Notes under the pieces: generated by a model
What the model was told of the DNA's origin: nothing
The model's database searches: none
Seen by the model: only the letters and a program-made list of their open reading frames with translations
Source: Streptomyces kronopolitis
GTDB taxonomy: Bacteria; Actinomycetota; Actinomycetes; Streptomycetales; Streptomycetaceae
DNA length: 64,000 nucleotides
Reading direction: 5' to 3'
Assembly (NCBI RefSeq): GCF_014646275.1
Contig: NZ_BMND01000009.1
Coordinates: 62,001 to 126,000, forward strand
Made by a program: the position numbers and the translations under genes
In this document: in pieces, positions 53,568-62,338 of the stretch
Layout of the letters: each line of letters begins with the position of its first letter
Position numbering within the stretch: position 1 is the first letter of the stretch

Positions 53568-54056
53568 ATGAGCAGCTCCAGCCCCGACGAACACGGTCCC
53601 CCGGCAGGGGCCGATGCCGAGGGAGGCCCGTCCGCGCAGGAGGCGGAGGAGACCCAGGCCGCCCTGATCGAGCTGGCGACCAGCGTCGCGCTGCTGCCGC
53701 AGTCGCCGCCGGCCGAGGGCGAGGAGGAGCGCCCCGAGGGCACCATCTCCCTCCCGGTGATCGAACAGGACGGAAACCGCTACGTCCCCGTCTTCACCAC
53801 CGAGGACGCGCTACTGGCTGCCGGGGGCGATCCCGGCGCCGCGCTCCGCATGCCCGTCGTGGAGCTGGCCGCGAACTGGCCCGCCGACGACCTGTGGCTG
53901 GCGGTCAACCCGTCCACCGAAGCGGGCCTCGTCCTGCCCCCGGACCTGGTGCGCGCACTCCCCGTCTTCAACCGCCGCGACGGCCAGGCGGACGGCGGCA
54001 GTAACGGAGACGGAGGGGGTGCGGCAGGGGCGTTCGGGGGGAATGTGGGTGGGTGA
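53568..54056 (+). CDS. SseB family protein
   Basis: A 162-residue protein whose core (GTISLPVIEQDGNRYVPVFT, TTEDALLAAGGDP, LWLAVNPSTEAGLVLPPDLV) matches the SseB domain, named from an Enterobacteria enhancer of serine sensitivity. The domain is widespread and of uncertain function in actinobacteria. Flanks are low-complexity: an acidic N-terminus and a Gly-rich tail (GGSNGDGGGAAG). The ATG has GAGAGGA six bases upstream. It is convergent with the DUF6308 gene. Confidence 0.85.
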   Translation: MSSSSPDEHGPPAGADAEGGPSAQEAEETQAALIELATSVALLPQSPPAEGEEERPEGTISLPVIEQDGNRYVPVFTTEDALLAAGGDPGAALRMPVVELAANWPADDLWLAVNPSTEAGLVLPPDLVRALPVFNRRDGQADGGSNGDGGGAAGAFGGNVGG

Positions 54057-54163
54057 ACTCGCGGGTGTGTGGGGGCAGATGGCTGACTGACGGGGCCGCG
54101 TCGGTCTGCACGTGACGGGAAATCCCCGGTTCGGGGGCTACGCGGGGCGCCCCATATGGCGCC

Positions 54164-54808
54164 TCAGTGGCCAAGCTCCTTGCCGTGCATCCAGGCTGTC
54201 ACGTCGAGGACTCGCAGCACGCTGATGCCGTTTCCGATTTCCGACAGGTTCCGGGTCTCTTCGAGGTGGGAGACGAGGGCCCCTTTGTCGTTGCGGAGTT
54301 GGGTGCGTACGTCGGACCAGAAGGTCAGGTCTGAGGTGGGGCGGGCGAAGACCTTCTTGACCACCGCGTCGTGGACGGGCAGGAGGCGGGGGCGCTTGCG
54401 GGCCAGTAGTTTGCCGGCGCCGACCGGGCCGATGCCGTGGACCTCGCGCAGGGCGCGCCACAGCGTCCATGCCGGGCTGTCCTCGGCGACGTGTTCCTCG
54501 TCCGCGTCGGCCAGCTCTATTTCGGCGGGGATGGCGGTGAGCAGGCGGGTGTAGTGGTGGGGGTCGTGCGGTGCCAGGACCTGGAGGGCCGCGCGTGCGG
54601 GGAGGGTAACGCTCAGCGTGGCGACGGCTATGAAGTCCTCGGCGGTGAAGCGGTTCCGCACCTCTCGGCGGTCGCCGCCTCCGCCCAGGCGCTCGAAGTG
54701 TGAGCCGGTGTATGCGGGCGTCCCGTCGGGGCGGCTGGACCAGTAGCGTCGCAGCAGGTCCGCGGCGTACTGCCGGTCCCACAGCGCGGCCGGAATGTTC
54801 AGCGTCAC
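54164..54808 (-). CDS. DUF6308 family protein with helix-hairpin-helix
   Basis: A 214-residue cytoplasmic protein. It begins VTLNIPAALWDRQYAADLLR, then AYTGSHFERLGGGG and NRFTAEDFIAVATLSVTLPA, which is the DUF6308 pattern. REVHGIGPVGAGKLLARKRP reads as a helix-hairpin-helix, followed by RLLPVHDAVVKKV, as in DNA glycosylase-like or nucleic-acid-binding folds. Function unknown. The GTG at 54808 was chosen for GGGAGGG immediately upstream; an ATG at 54877 would add a Pro/Ser-rich lead. These proteins often occur as single accessory genes. Confidence 0.72.
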   Translation of the reverse strand: MTLNIPAALWDRQYAADLLRRYWSSRPDGTPAYTGSHFERLGGGGDRREVRNRFTAEDFIAVATLSVTLPARAALQVLAPHDPHHYTRLLTAIPAEIELADADEEHVAEDSPAWTLWRALREVHGIGPVGAGKLLARKRPRLLPVHDAVVKKVFARPTSDLTFWSDVRTQLRNDKGALVSHLEETRNLSEIGNGISVLRVLDVTAWMHGKELGH

Positions 54809-55101
54809 GAGCCCTCCCGGTGGCTGACTGGACTGCTTCTCCGCACCGGACTCAGGGGGCCGGGCGCGGACGGTCATCGTGGCACGGCCGAGTGTGAGAT
54901 CTCTGTGGATTCCGGGATCTCGTGAGGGTGGATTGTCGCCCGGGGGTCGCGCCGTCACGGTGAGCAGAACCTCGTGCTTCGGGGGTGGAGCGCAGTGCGG
55001 TGGGGGTGGGGGCACCACCCCTGCTCCCTCCCGCTGTCCCCCGCCTTCCCCGGGTGTGCACCGGCTGTTGTGGGGCGGGGTGGGTCACAAGACTCGGGGG
55101 C

Positions 55102-56163
55102 ATGACGACGACGCGGGTTGAGGGTCTTGAGAGAGGTGGGAGTGCGCCGCCGGCGGGGGCGGGCTCCGGGAGTGACTTCGCGCGGCTTTCGCGGCGCATC
55201 GTGGCGGCGGGGCTGTTGAGGCGGCGGCCGGGGTACTACGCCGCACGGCTGTCCTTGGTGGGTGCGGCGTTCGCCGGCGGGTGGGGGGCGTTCTTCGTGG
55301 TGGGGGACAGTTGGTGGCAGTTGGCGGTGGCGCTGTTCCTGGCCCTGGTGTCCGGGCAGGTGGCGCTGGTCACCCACGACGTGGCACATATGCAGGTGTT
55401 CCGCGGGCGGCGGGCGAGCGGGGTCGGTGGGCGGCTGTGCGGCAATCTCGGGGTGGGGATGTCGTACGGGTGGTGGATGCACAAGCACACCCGGCATCAC
55501 GCGAACCCCAATCATGAGGAACTGGATCCGGATGTGGCGCCGGACATCCTGCTGTGGTCACGGGAGCAGGCGCGGGCCGCCACGGGGCTGCCCCGGTTCC
55601 TCGGCCGCTATCAGGCGCAGCTGTTCTTCCCGCTGCTCACGCTGGAGGGGTTCAATCTGCGGGTGGCGAGCATCCGGGCGCTGCGGTCCCCCACGATGAA
55701 GCACTGGGGAGCCGAGGCGGCGCTGTTGCTGGCGCATGTGGTGCTGTACCTGGGCGCGCTGTTCCTGGTGCTGTCCCCCGGCAAGGCGCTGGCCTTCCTG
55801 CTCCTCCACCAGGCCGCCTTCGGCGTGTATTTGGGCGCCACGTTCGCGCCGAACCACAAGGGGATGCCGACGCTGACCGGGGACGCCCGGCCGGACTTCC
55901 TGCGGCGGCAGGTGCTGACCTCACGCAATGTCCGGGGCGGGCCGCTGACCGATGTGCTGCTCGGTGGGCTCAACTACCAGATCGAGCACCATCTCTTCCC
56001 GGGCATGCCGACGCCGCATCTGCGCCGGGCGCAGGTGATCGTGCGGGCGTACTGCGCCGAGATCGGCGTCCCGTACCACGAGACGGGGCTGCTCAGGTCG
56101 TACGCGGAAGCGCTGCGTCATCTGCGGTGGGTGGGGGAACCGCTGCGGGGTGCCCGGGAGTAG
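55102..56163 (+). CDS. Membrane fatty acid desaturase (acyl-lipid delta-6-like)
   Basis: A 353-residue di-iron membrane desaturase. The three His boxes are present: HDVAH, HKHTRHH and QIEHH (the third with Gln in place of the first His, as in front-end desaturases). FFVVGDSWWQLAVALFLALV, HVVLYLGALFLVLSPGKALA and LLLHQAAFGVYLGATFAPNH are membrane segments. It inserts a double bond into lipid-bound acyl chains with ferredoxin or cytochrome b5 as electron donor. The ATG at 55102 has only a G-run before it. Its last 71 bases overlap the end of the convergent APC permease gene. Confidence 0.92.
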   Translation: MTTTRVEGLERGGSAPPAGAGSGSDFARLSRRIVAAGLLRRRPGYYAARLSLVGAAFAGGWGAFFVVGDSWWQLAVALFLALVSGQVALVTHDVAHMQVFRGRRASGVGGRLCGNLGVGMSYGWWMHKHTRHHANPNHEELDPDVAPDILLWSREQARAATGLPRFLGRYQAQLFFPLLTLEGFNLRVASIRALRSPTMKHWGAEAALLLAHVVLYLGALFLVLSPGKALAFLLLHQAAFGVYLGATFAPNHKGMPTLTGDARPDFLRRQVLTSRNVRGGPLTDVLLGGLNYQIEHHLFPGMPTPHLRRAQVIVRAYCAEIGVPYHETGLLRSYAEALRHLRWVGEPLRGARE

Positions 56164-57505
56164 TGCCGGACGCCTCGGGCCGGTCCTCCTCCCGGCGGGT
56201 CGTGCGGCGGGCGGCCATGACGGCGTAGACGAGGATGCCGGCGAAGAGGAACAGCACGCCCTGGTAGATCGCGGCGTAGCCGGCGCCGGCGACGAGCCAG
56301 AAGGTGAAGGCGAAGGCCGTGAGGGCGAGGGTGAGGTCGCGGGCGAAGCGGGCCGGGCGGACCTTGTCGCGGCGGCCGGTGAGCAGGAAGTAGACCTGGG
56401 CGCCGGCGGCGAGGAGGTAGGGGACGGTCGCCGAGAAGGTGGTGATCAGGACCAGGATCTCGAAGACGCCGCCGGAGCCGGTCAGGTAGTTGAGCACCGT
56501 CAGGGCGCTGGCGAGCACCGCGGCGGCCAGCACGCCGAAGGTCGGCACACCGCGCCGCTTGGTCAGGAACGGGGCGGGGAACAGCCCGTCCTTGGCGGCG
56601 GCGTACGGCGACTGGGCGCTCATCAGGGTCCAGCCGTTGAGGGCGCCGATGATCGAGACGACCGCGGCGAGGGCGACGACGGTGCCGCCCCAGTGGCCGC
56701 CGAACATCGCGTTGACCGCGTCGGAGAACGGCGCCTTGGACGCCACCAGCTTGTCGTGGGCGACGGTGCCGAAGACGGCGACGGTGCCCAGGAGGTAGAC
56801 GACGGCGGCGCCGACGGTGCCGAGGACGGTGGCCCGGCCGACGTTCCGCTCCGGGTCGCGGACCTCGCCCGCGCTCATCGCGGCGGACTCCACGCCCACG
56901 TAGGAGTAGAGGAGGATCGCGGCGGCCGCGGACATCCCGCCGAGCGCGCTGCCGCCGCCCTCGTGGAAGGCGCCGAGGTTGTGCGGGTCGAAGAAGAACA
57001 GGCCGACGACGGCGATGAACAGCAGCGGGACGAACTTGAGGACCGTGGAGACCAGCTGGACCAGGCCGACGTAGCGGGTGCCGGCGAAGTTGGCGAGGGC
57101 CGGCAGCCACAGGGCGATCAGCGCGACCGCGAGGTCGGTGCCCTTCGAGGGGTGGCCGGGCAGCAGGACGTGGACGTAGCCGACGGCGGCGACCGCGAGC
57201 GCGGCGTTGCTGACCCAGGTCATGGTCCAGTACGACCAGGCGGAGAGGAAGCCGGCGAAGTCGCCGAACGCCTCGCGCGCGTAGACGTAGGGGCCACCGG
57301 TGTCCGGGTGGCGTTCGGCGAGCCGGCCGAAGACCAGGGCGAGGGCGACGGCACCGACGGTCAGGACGCCGAAGGCGACCAGGCTGACGGTGCCGAACGG
57401 GGCCACCGACGCCGGCAGCAGAAAGATGCCACCGCCGATGATGTTGCCCATCACCAGGCAGGTGGCGGTTCCCAGACCGAAACGGCGGGTGTGCCGGTCG
57501 TTCAT
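56093..57505 (-). CDS. APC-family amino acid permease
   Basis: A 470-residue transporter with about 12 membrane segments. The N-terminal pattern is FGLGTATCLVMGNIIGGGIF, then LPASVAPFGTVSLVAFGVLT. ILLYSYVGVESAAMSAGEVR and ALNGWTLMSAQSPYAAAKDG resemble basic or arginine:agmatine-type APC exchangers (AdiC-like GxG start). The substrate is unassigned. The ATG at 57505 starts MNDRHTRRFG; GAGAGG lies upstream. The C-terminal tail is hydrophilic, Pro/Thr-rich and encoded by DNA that is also the antisense of the desaturase 3' end. The membrane phosphodiesterase gene lies 85 bases upstream on the same strand. Confidence 0.9.
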   Translation of the reverse strand: MNDRHTRRFGLGTATCLVMGNIIGGGIFLLPASVAPFGTVSLVAFGVLTVGAVALALVFGRLAERHPDTGGPYVYAREAFGDFAGFLSAWSYWTMTWVSNAALAVAAVGYVHVLLPGHPSKGTDLAVALIALWLPALANFAGTRYVGLVQLVSTVLKFVPLLFIAVVGLFFFDPHNLGAFHEGGGSALGGMSAAAAILLYSYVGVESAAMSAGEVRDPERNVGRATVLGTVGAAVVYLLGTVAVFGTVAHDKLVASKAPFSDAVNAMFGGHWGGTVVALAAVVSIIGALNGWTLMSAQSPYAAAKDGLFPAPFLTKRRGVPTFGVLAAAVLASALTVLNYLTGSGGVFEILVLITTFSATVPYLLAAGAQVYFLLTGRRDKVRPARFARDLTLALTAFAFTFWLVAGAGYAAIYQGVLFLFAGILVYAVMAARRTTRREEDRPEASGTTPGHPAAVPPPTADDAALPRTT

Positions 57506-57590
57506 GTCGTGGCGGGCCTCTCGTCGTGCGCTGTGCACCCGGGGTGACCGGGCGGCGTTCATCGTCCGCGATCGGTGGCGCCCGCCAAAA

Positions 57591-59747
57591 TCAGCGGTCT
57601 TTGTCCCGTGGGGGCCGTCCCGGCGGTGAAGAATCTTCGGGTGCGGGTGCCTCGCGCCGCAGGTCGTCCACGGCGGATGCCAGGGGCAGCTGCGGGCCGT
57701 CGGCCTCGGCCAGCCAGCGGCGCAGCACCTGGTGGACCTGTTCCGCGCCGGTCAGCGGCGTGCCGTCGGGGACCGGCGGGCTCAGCTCGGCGGGCCACAG
57801 GAGGAAGGGGTGGCTCTGGGCGCCGCCCAGCCCGCCGTGCGAGCCGATCTGCTCCTCGAAGGCGTGCACCTCGCCGGTCGCCGGGTCGCAGGCGGAGTTG
57901 ATCATGAGGTCGGCGGTGTGCGGGAAGCGGTCGGTGCGGCGTACGGCGTCGGCGGCGCCCGCGCCGAACGGGGCGAGGGGGTCGGCCCCGATGACGTGCC
58001 CGGTGGCGAGGCGGTGCTCGGCGCCGGCCGGGCCGAGCACCACGGGGCCGTGCGCGGCGGAGCGGACCAGGACGAAGCCGATGCCGGGGTGGTTGGCGAG
58101 AGTGGCCAGCAGGGCGGGGTGGCGGCGGTCGAGTTCCTCGCGGGTGATCCGGCCGGGCACGTCGGGGAACGACACCAGGCCGAGGTTTCCCGACGCCAGC
58201 ACGACGGGGTGGGCGGGGCCCGGCTCGGGGCGCTCCCCCAGGCCCGGCCCGGCGGCCTCCCCGGGGCCCGGACCGTCCGCCTCCTCGGGGCGGTGGAGCG
58301 CGGCCCGTGCCGCCTCTCTGGCCTCGGCGCCGCTCGGGCTGCGCCCCGCACGCCGCGGCACCGGCAGCCCGCACCCGGCGCGCACCAGGTTCTGCAGGCT
58401 CAGCCCGTAGCGCTCCAGGAACGTCGGGCCGTGGCTCTGGCCGTGGTCGGAGAGCAGCACGATGCGGTACGGGCGCGGGGCGTGCCCGGCGGCCCGGGCG
58501 ATCAGCGCGAGGGCCCGGTCGAGGCTCCGCAGCACCTGGAGGGCGTCGCGGTGGGCGGGCCCGGAGTGGTGGGCCACCTCGTCGTAGGCGACGAGGTCGG
58601 CGTAGACGGCGGTGCGGCCGGCGAGCATGTCGCCGATGACCGCGGCGACCACCACATCGCGTTCGACGACGGTGGCGAAGGCCCGGATGACGGGGTAGAG
58701 GCCGCCCCGCTTGACCCGCGGCAGCTCCCGGCGGAAGCGGGTGCGCAGCGACTGGACGATCTCCCGGACGACCTCGGCGACGAAGGAGACGGCGGTGCGG
58801 GTGGCGTTGGCCGGGTCGGAGAAGTAGGCGAAGTACCCGGCGCGGGAGCGGTTGTACCGGCCGCGGCGGGCCGCCACCGACATCACCAGGGCGACCTGGT
58901 CGGCGCCGCCGCTGAAGAGGTTGCCGCGGCTGGCGCCGTCGTAGGCGAGCAGCCCGCCGTCGCCGGTGCGCGCGATGGCGCGGCGCTGGAGGGCGGCGGC
59001 GCTGCTGGGCCGGTTGCTGACGACGAGGGTGCCGGTCTCCTTCTCGTACCAGCGGAAGGCCGGCACGTCCTCGTTGCTGCCGTGCAGGAGGGCGAGCTGG
59101 CTGGCGCCGGTCTGGCTGGACCAGTCGGTGCGCCAGGGGGTGAGGCGGTGGCTGCCGCCGCGCCAGCGGGCCGCGGTCGGCATCAGCGGCCGCTCGCCGG
59201 CGGTGGCCCGGCACAGCAGGTCGTGGCCGAGCCCGTCGAGCTGGAGGAAGACGGTGCCGGGGGTGGCCGGGCGGCGGGCGGCGCGGCCGTGGCGGCGCCC
59301 GGCGAGGCGGACGAGCCTGCGGTGGTAGGCCTCGTCGTTGCGCACGGCGAGGAAGGCGGAGGTGGCCGAGGAGGCCGCGGACATCACGGCCGCGACGATC
59401 ACCGCCGTCTGGGGTGCGGCCTGCCCGCGGCCCTCGGGGATCAGATCGAGGGCGAGCAGCAGCAGCGAGCCGTTGAGGAAGAAGACCAGCAGGCCGAGGA
59501 CGAGCGCCGGCACCAGCAGCAGGGCCCGGACGAGCAGCGGCCACACCACGGCGCCGAGCAGTCCGAACACCCCGGCGCCCAGGGCCGCGGTGAGGGCGGT
59601 GCGGGTGAGGCTGTCGCCGTTCGCGGACTGGAGGCGGAAGTCGGGCAGCAGGGCGGCGAGGACGAGCAGGGTGACGCTGGAGACCAGCCAGACCGCGAGC
59701 ACCCGGAAGAGGGCGCCGCTGAGGGATTTCCACCGTGGAATCCGCAC
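57591..59747 (-). CDS. Membrane protein: holin-like four-helix domain fused to a type I phosphodiesterase/alkaline phosphatase domain
   Basis: A 718-residue fusion. The first 180 residues contain about four membrane helices (FRVLAVWLVSSVTLLVLAAL, LGAGVFGLLGAVVWPLLVRA, LVPALVLGLLVFFLNGSLLL, AVIVAAVMSAASSATSAFLA) of the mycobacterial holin-superfamily type. The rest is an alkaline-phosphatase-superfamily enzyme: FLQLDGLGHDLL, nucleophile region SSQTGASQLALLHG, DEVAHHSGP and LLSDHGQSHGPTF. It probably cleaves phosphodiester or pyrophosphate bonds of lipid-linked or extracytoplasmic substrates. The start is taken as GTG 59747; GTG 59762 is also possible. It diverges from the metallo-hydrolase gene. 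Confidence 0.85.
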   Translation of the reverse strand: MRIPRWKSLSGALFRVLAVWLVSSVTLLVLAALLPDFRLQSANGDSLTRTALTAALGAGVFGLLGAVVWPLLVRALLLVPALVLGLLVFFLNGSLLLLALDLIPEGRGQAAPQTAVIVAAVMSAASSATSAFLAVRNDEAYHRRLVRLAGRRHGRAARRPATPGTVFLQLDGLGHDLLCRATAGERPLMPTAARWRGGSHRLTPWRTDWSSQTGASQLALLHGSNEDVPAFRWYEKETGTLVVSNRPSSAAALQRRAIARTGDGGLLAYDGASRGNLFSGGADQVALVMSVAARRGRYNRSRAGYFAYFSDPANATRTAVSFVAEVVREIVQSLRTRFRRELPRVKRGGLYPVIRAFATVVERDVVVAAVIGDMLAGRTAVYADLVAYDEVAHHSGPAHRDALQVLRSLDRALALIARAAGHAPRPYRIVLLSDHGQSHGPTFLERYGLSLQNLVRAGCGLPVPRRAGRSPSGAEAREAARAALHRPEEADGPGPGEAAGPGLGERPEPGPAHPVVLASGNLGLVSFPDVPGRITREELDRRHPALLATLANHPGIGFVLVRSAAHGPVVLGPAGAEHRLATGHVIGADPLAPFGAGAADAVRRTDRFPHTADLMINSACDPATGEVHAFEEQIGSHGGLGGAQSHPFLLWPAELSPPVPDGTPLTGAEQVHQVLRRWLAEADGPQLPLASAVDDLRREAPAPEDSSPPGRPPRDKDR

Positions 59748-59937
59748 GCCACCCCGCCTCACCCTGTGGCCCGCACCGGCCGCGCGGACGCGCCGACCAG
59801 CCTGGCACACCCGGCCGCGCCCGGTCCCGCCCCGGTCGGTCCCGTCCCCGGCGCCCTCTTTCGCGGCCGGATGGTGGACGATCGGAAGCGGCGCACCCGA
59901 GGCGGGCGGTGCGGCGAGTCGGGACGGGAGGTGCGCG

Positions 59938-60720
59938 GTGTCGGTGAAGGTCACCTGGTGGGGGCATGCCACCGTGACGGTCGAGGACTCCGGGGTGCGG
60001 GTGCTGACGGATCCGCTGTTCGTGCGCCGGCTGGCGCATCTGCGGCGCCGGCGGGGCGCGCTGCCGCCACCGGAGGCCGCACGGGCCGACCTCGTCCTGG
60101 TCTCCCATCTGCACGCCGACCATCTGCACCCCGCCTCGCTGGCCCGCCTCGCGCCGGGGACCCGGCTGGTGGTGCCGCGCGGGGCGACGGCCGCGGTGCC
60201 GGGGCTGCGCCGGGTGGCGGCGGCCCGGGCGCTGCGGATCACCGAGCTGCGGGCGGGCGAGGAGTGCCGGGCGGGCGCGGTGACGGTGCGGGCGGTGCCG
60301 GCGGCGCACGACGGGCGGCGGCTGCCCTGCGGGCCGCGCCGGGTGCCGGCCCTCGGCTATGTCGTGCAGGGCGCGGCCCGTACGTACTTCGCGGGCGACA
60401 CCGGGCTGTTCGAGGGGATGGCGGACGCGGTCGGCCCGTGCGAGGTGGCGCTGCTACCGGTGGGCGGCTGGGGCCCGTTCCTCGGGCACGGGCATCTCGA
60501 CGCGCGGCGGGCGGCGCAGGCGGCGGCGCGGCTGGACCCGTGCAGCGCCGTCCCGGTGCACTACGGCACGTACTGGCCGATCGGCATGGACGCGGTGCGG
60601 CCGCACGAATTCCATGCGCCGGGCCAGGAGTTCGCACGGCAGATGGCGACGGTGGCGCCGGGCGTCACCGTGCACCGCCTCGGGCACGGCGAGTCGGTCC
60701 GGCCGAGGGTCGCGCGATGA
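59938..60720 (+). CDS. MBL-fold metallo-hydrolase (UlaG/NAPE-PLD-like)
   Basis: A 260-residue metallo-beta-lactamase-fold enzyme. TWWGHATVTVEDSGVRVLTD is followed by the metal motif VSHLHADHLHPAS, AAHDG, the FAGDTGLFEG Asp and GHGHLDARRAAQAA. The pattern matches the UlaG/RomA-like branch that acts on lactones or lipid-linked phosphodiesters. The GTG at 59938 has GGGAGG six bases upstream. Its TGA overlaps the ATG of the DedA gene (ATGA). Coupling to a DedA lipid flippase-type protein and divergence from a membrane phosphodiesterase suggest a shared envelope-lipid role. Confidence 0.88.
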   Translation: MSVKVTWWGHATVTVEDSGVRVLTDPLFVRRLAHLRRRRGALPPPEAARADLVLVSHLHADHLHPASLARLAPGTRLVVPRGATAAVPGLRRVAAARALRITELRAGEECRAGAVTVRAVPAAHDGRRLPCGPRRVPALGYVVQGAARTYFAGDTGLFEGMADAVGPCEVALLPVGGWGPFLGHGHLDARRAAQAAARLDPCSAVPVHYGTYWPIGMDAVRPHEFHAPGQEFARQMATVAPGVTVHRLGHGESVRPRVAR

Positions 60721-61358
60721 CGCCGCTGGGCGTGCTGGCGCAGAGCGTGCCGCCGGAGTCGACGCAGCAGGCGGTCGGGTATCCGTCGCTGTTCCTGCTG
60801 GTGGTGCTCGGGTCCCTGGTGCCGGTGGTGCCGACGGGGGCGCTGGTCAGCTCGGCGGCGGTGGTGGCCTTCCACCACACCTCGCCGTTCGCCCTGCTGC
60901 TGGTGTTCGCGGTGGCGTCGCTGGCCGCGTTCCTCGGCGATGTCGGCCTGTACTGGCTCGGGCGGCGCGGCACCACCTCGCCGGGCGGCTCGCGCTGGCT
61001 GGCGCGGCTGCGGGCCCGTGCCGCGCCGGAGCGGCTGGCGCGGGCCCAGGACGGGCTGCGCGCGCACGGGGTCCTGGTGCTGGTGCTGTCGCGGCTGGTG
61101 CCGGGCGGGCGGATCCCGGTCATGCTGGCGTGTCTGCTGTCGGCGATGCCGCTGCGGCGGTTCGTCCGCGGCGACCTCCCGGCCTGTCTGGCCTGGGCGG
61201 CGGCGTACCAGCTCATCGGGCTGCTGAGCGGCTCGCTGTTCGGCGAGCCGTGGCAGGGCGTGCTGCTGGCGATCGCCCTGACGTTGCTGATCAGCGCGGC
61301 ACCGGCGCTGCGGCGGCGCCTGCGGAGGAGCGGGAGGGACGGCGGGCCTCCTCCCTGA
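60717..61358 (+). CDS. DedA (VTT-domain) membrane protein
   Basis: A 213-residue membrane protein of the DedA/SNARE-associated family. It has re-entrant-type LLVVLGSLVPVVPTGALVSS, the LAAFLGDVGLYWLGRRG segment, the VLSRLVPGGRIPVMLACLLS motif with its conserved Arg, and CLAWAAAYQLIGLLSGSLFG. DedA proteins include undecaprenyl-phosphate and phospholipid translocases. The ATG overlaps the metallo-hydrolase stop, so the two are co-translated. A hairpin terminator follows. Confidence 0.9.
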   Translation: MTPLGVLAQSVPPESTQQAVGYPSLFLLVVLGSLVPVVPTGALVSSAAVVAFHHTSPFALLLVFAVASLAAFLGDVGLYWLGRRGTTSPGGSRWLARLRARAAPERLARAQDGLRAHGVLVLVLSRLVPGGRIPVMLACLLSAMPLRRFVRGDLPACLAWAAAYQLIGLLSGSLFGEPWQGVLLAIALTLLISAAPALRRRLRRSGRDGGPPP

Positions 61359-61373
61359 CGCCTCCGGAGGCAC

Positions 61374-61412
61374 GCTTCCGGCGCGGCGACGCTGGAGCGC
61401 CCCGCCGGAAGC
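61374..61412. terminator. Hairpin terminator after DedA
   Basis: GCTTCCGGC (61374-61382) pairs exactly with GCCGGAAGC (61404-61412), 9 bp with a 21-base GC-rich loop, between convergent genes. Confidence 0.6.
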
Positions 61413-61454
61413 GGCTCCACCGTCGCGGTCGGGTGGGGTGTCAGGCGTGGGGTG

Positions 61455-62183
61455 TTACGCGTGGGCGCTGATGATGCCGCCGGAGCTGAGCACGAGGTAG
61501 ATGCCGTTGGCGTTGAGGCCGACGTCGTGCTGGTTGGTCTCCAGGGTGGCGGCGACGCCGTCGTGGCCGATGATCTGGGCGCGGTAGCGCAGTTCGCCGA
61601 GCTTGGTGACCTTGGCCTTCCAGCCGCCGGCGAGGGTGAAGGTGCCCGGACCCTGGTGTCCGCCGCCCATCCAGGAGTGGACCTGGCCATCGAGGGTGAG
61701 GGTGACGAACATGTCGTTGGCGTCCAGCCCGTCGTCGTGGCCGTTCGTCTCCAGCGTCGCCAGGACCTCACCACGGGCCACGATCTTCGCCCGGTAGTGC
61801 TGCTCGCCGAGCTTGGAGACCTCGGCCGTGCTCACGCCGTCCGCCAGACGCTGGGTACGGGCCGCCGACGACGCCTTGCCGCCGCCGGCGGCCGGCGCGC
61901 CGCCCGACTGCTTGCCCGCGGCACCCGCCTCGGCGTCGTTCTTGGCATCGGCCTTGGCGCCGGCGCTCGCGGGGGCGCCGGAGGCCTGCGCTCCGGCGGC
62001 GGAGCCCGCACCGCCGGACTCCGCGGTGCCCTGCGCCGTGTCCGAGTGGCCCGCGGGCTTCGCGCCGGCGGCGTCCGCGCCGGAGCAGGCGGTCAGGCTG
62101 AGGGCGGCGGCCGCGGTCAGCGCCGCGGCGGCCACGCGCAGGGTGCGGCGGCGGGCGGTGCGGGCGGTGGTGTCGGAGCGCAT
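61455..62183 (-). CDS. Lipoprotein with duplicated C-terminal domain
   Basis: A 242-residue exported protein. It has a twin-Arg-rich start and lipobox LSLTACSG, with Cys33 as lipid attachment site. An Ala/Gly/Ser-rich linker of about 75 residues follows, then two copies of a 48-residue unit at about 125-171 and 195-242. Both read LGE-x-x-YRA-x-I...ATLETN-x-HD-x-GL-x-AN. No family is recognised; the repeats look like small beta modules that could bind a cell-surface partner. The ATG at 62183 has GGGGGA six bases upstream. It is convergent with DedA and downstream of an aminotransferase-like gene on the same strand. Confidence 0.8.
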   Translation of the reverse strand: MRSDTTARTARRRTLRVAAAALTAAAALSLTACSGADAAGAKPAGHSDTAQGTAESGGAGSAAGAQASGAPASAGAKADAKNDAEAGAAGKQSGGAPAAGGGKASSAARTQRLADGVSTAEVSKLGEQHYRAKIVARGEVLATLETNGHDDGLDANDMFVTLTLDGQVHSWMGGGHQGPGTFTLAGGWKAKVTKLGELRYRAQIIGHDGVAATLETNQHDVGLNANGIYLVLSSGGIISAHA

Positions 62184-62338
62184 GTCGGGTCCCCCGGGTC
62201 GGTCGGTGTCGTTCCTCGCTACGTCACCCACCTTGCTCGGGGCCACTATCGCGAGGCTGCCGCTCCGCTAACACCCGGGTAACGCGTCTGAGAGGGGCGC
62301 GGGGCGCACCCGTTCCGTCGCGGGCCGCGCGGCGACGC

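Noticed and set aside
54985..55101. N-terminal extension of the desaturase
   Set aside because: Pro/Cys/Gly-rich stretch without an SD; the family N-terminus begins after the ATG at 55102.
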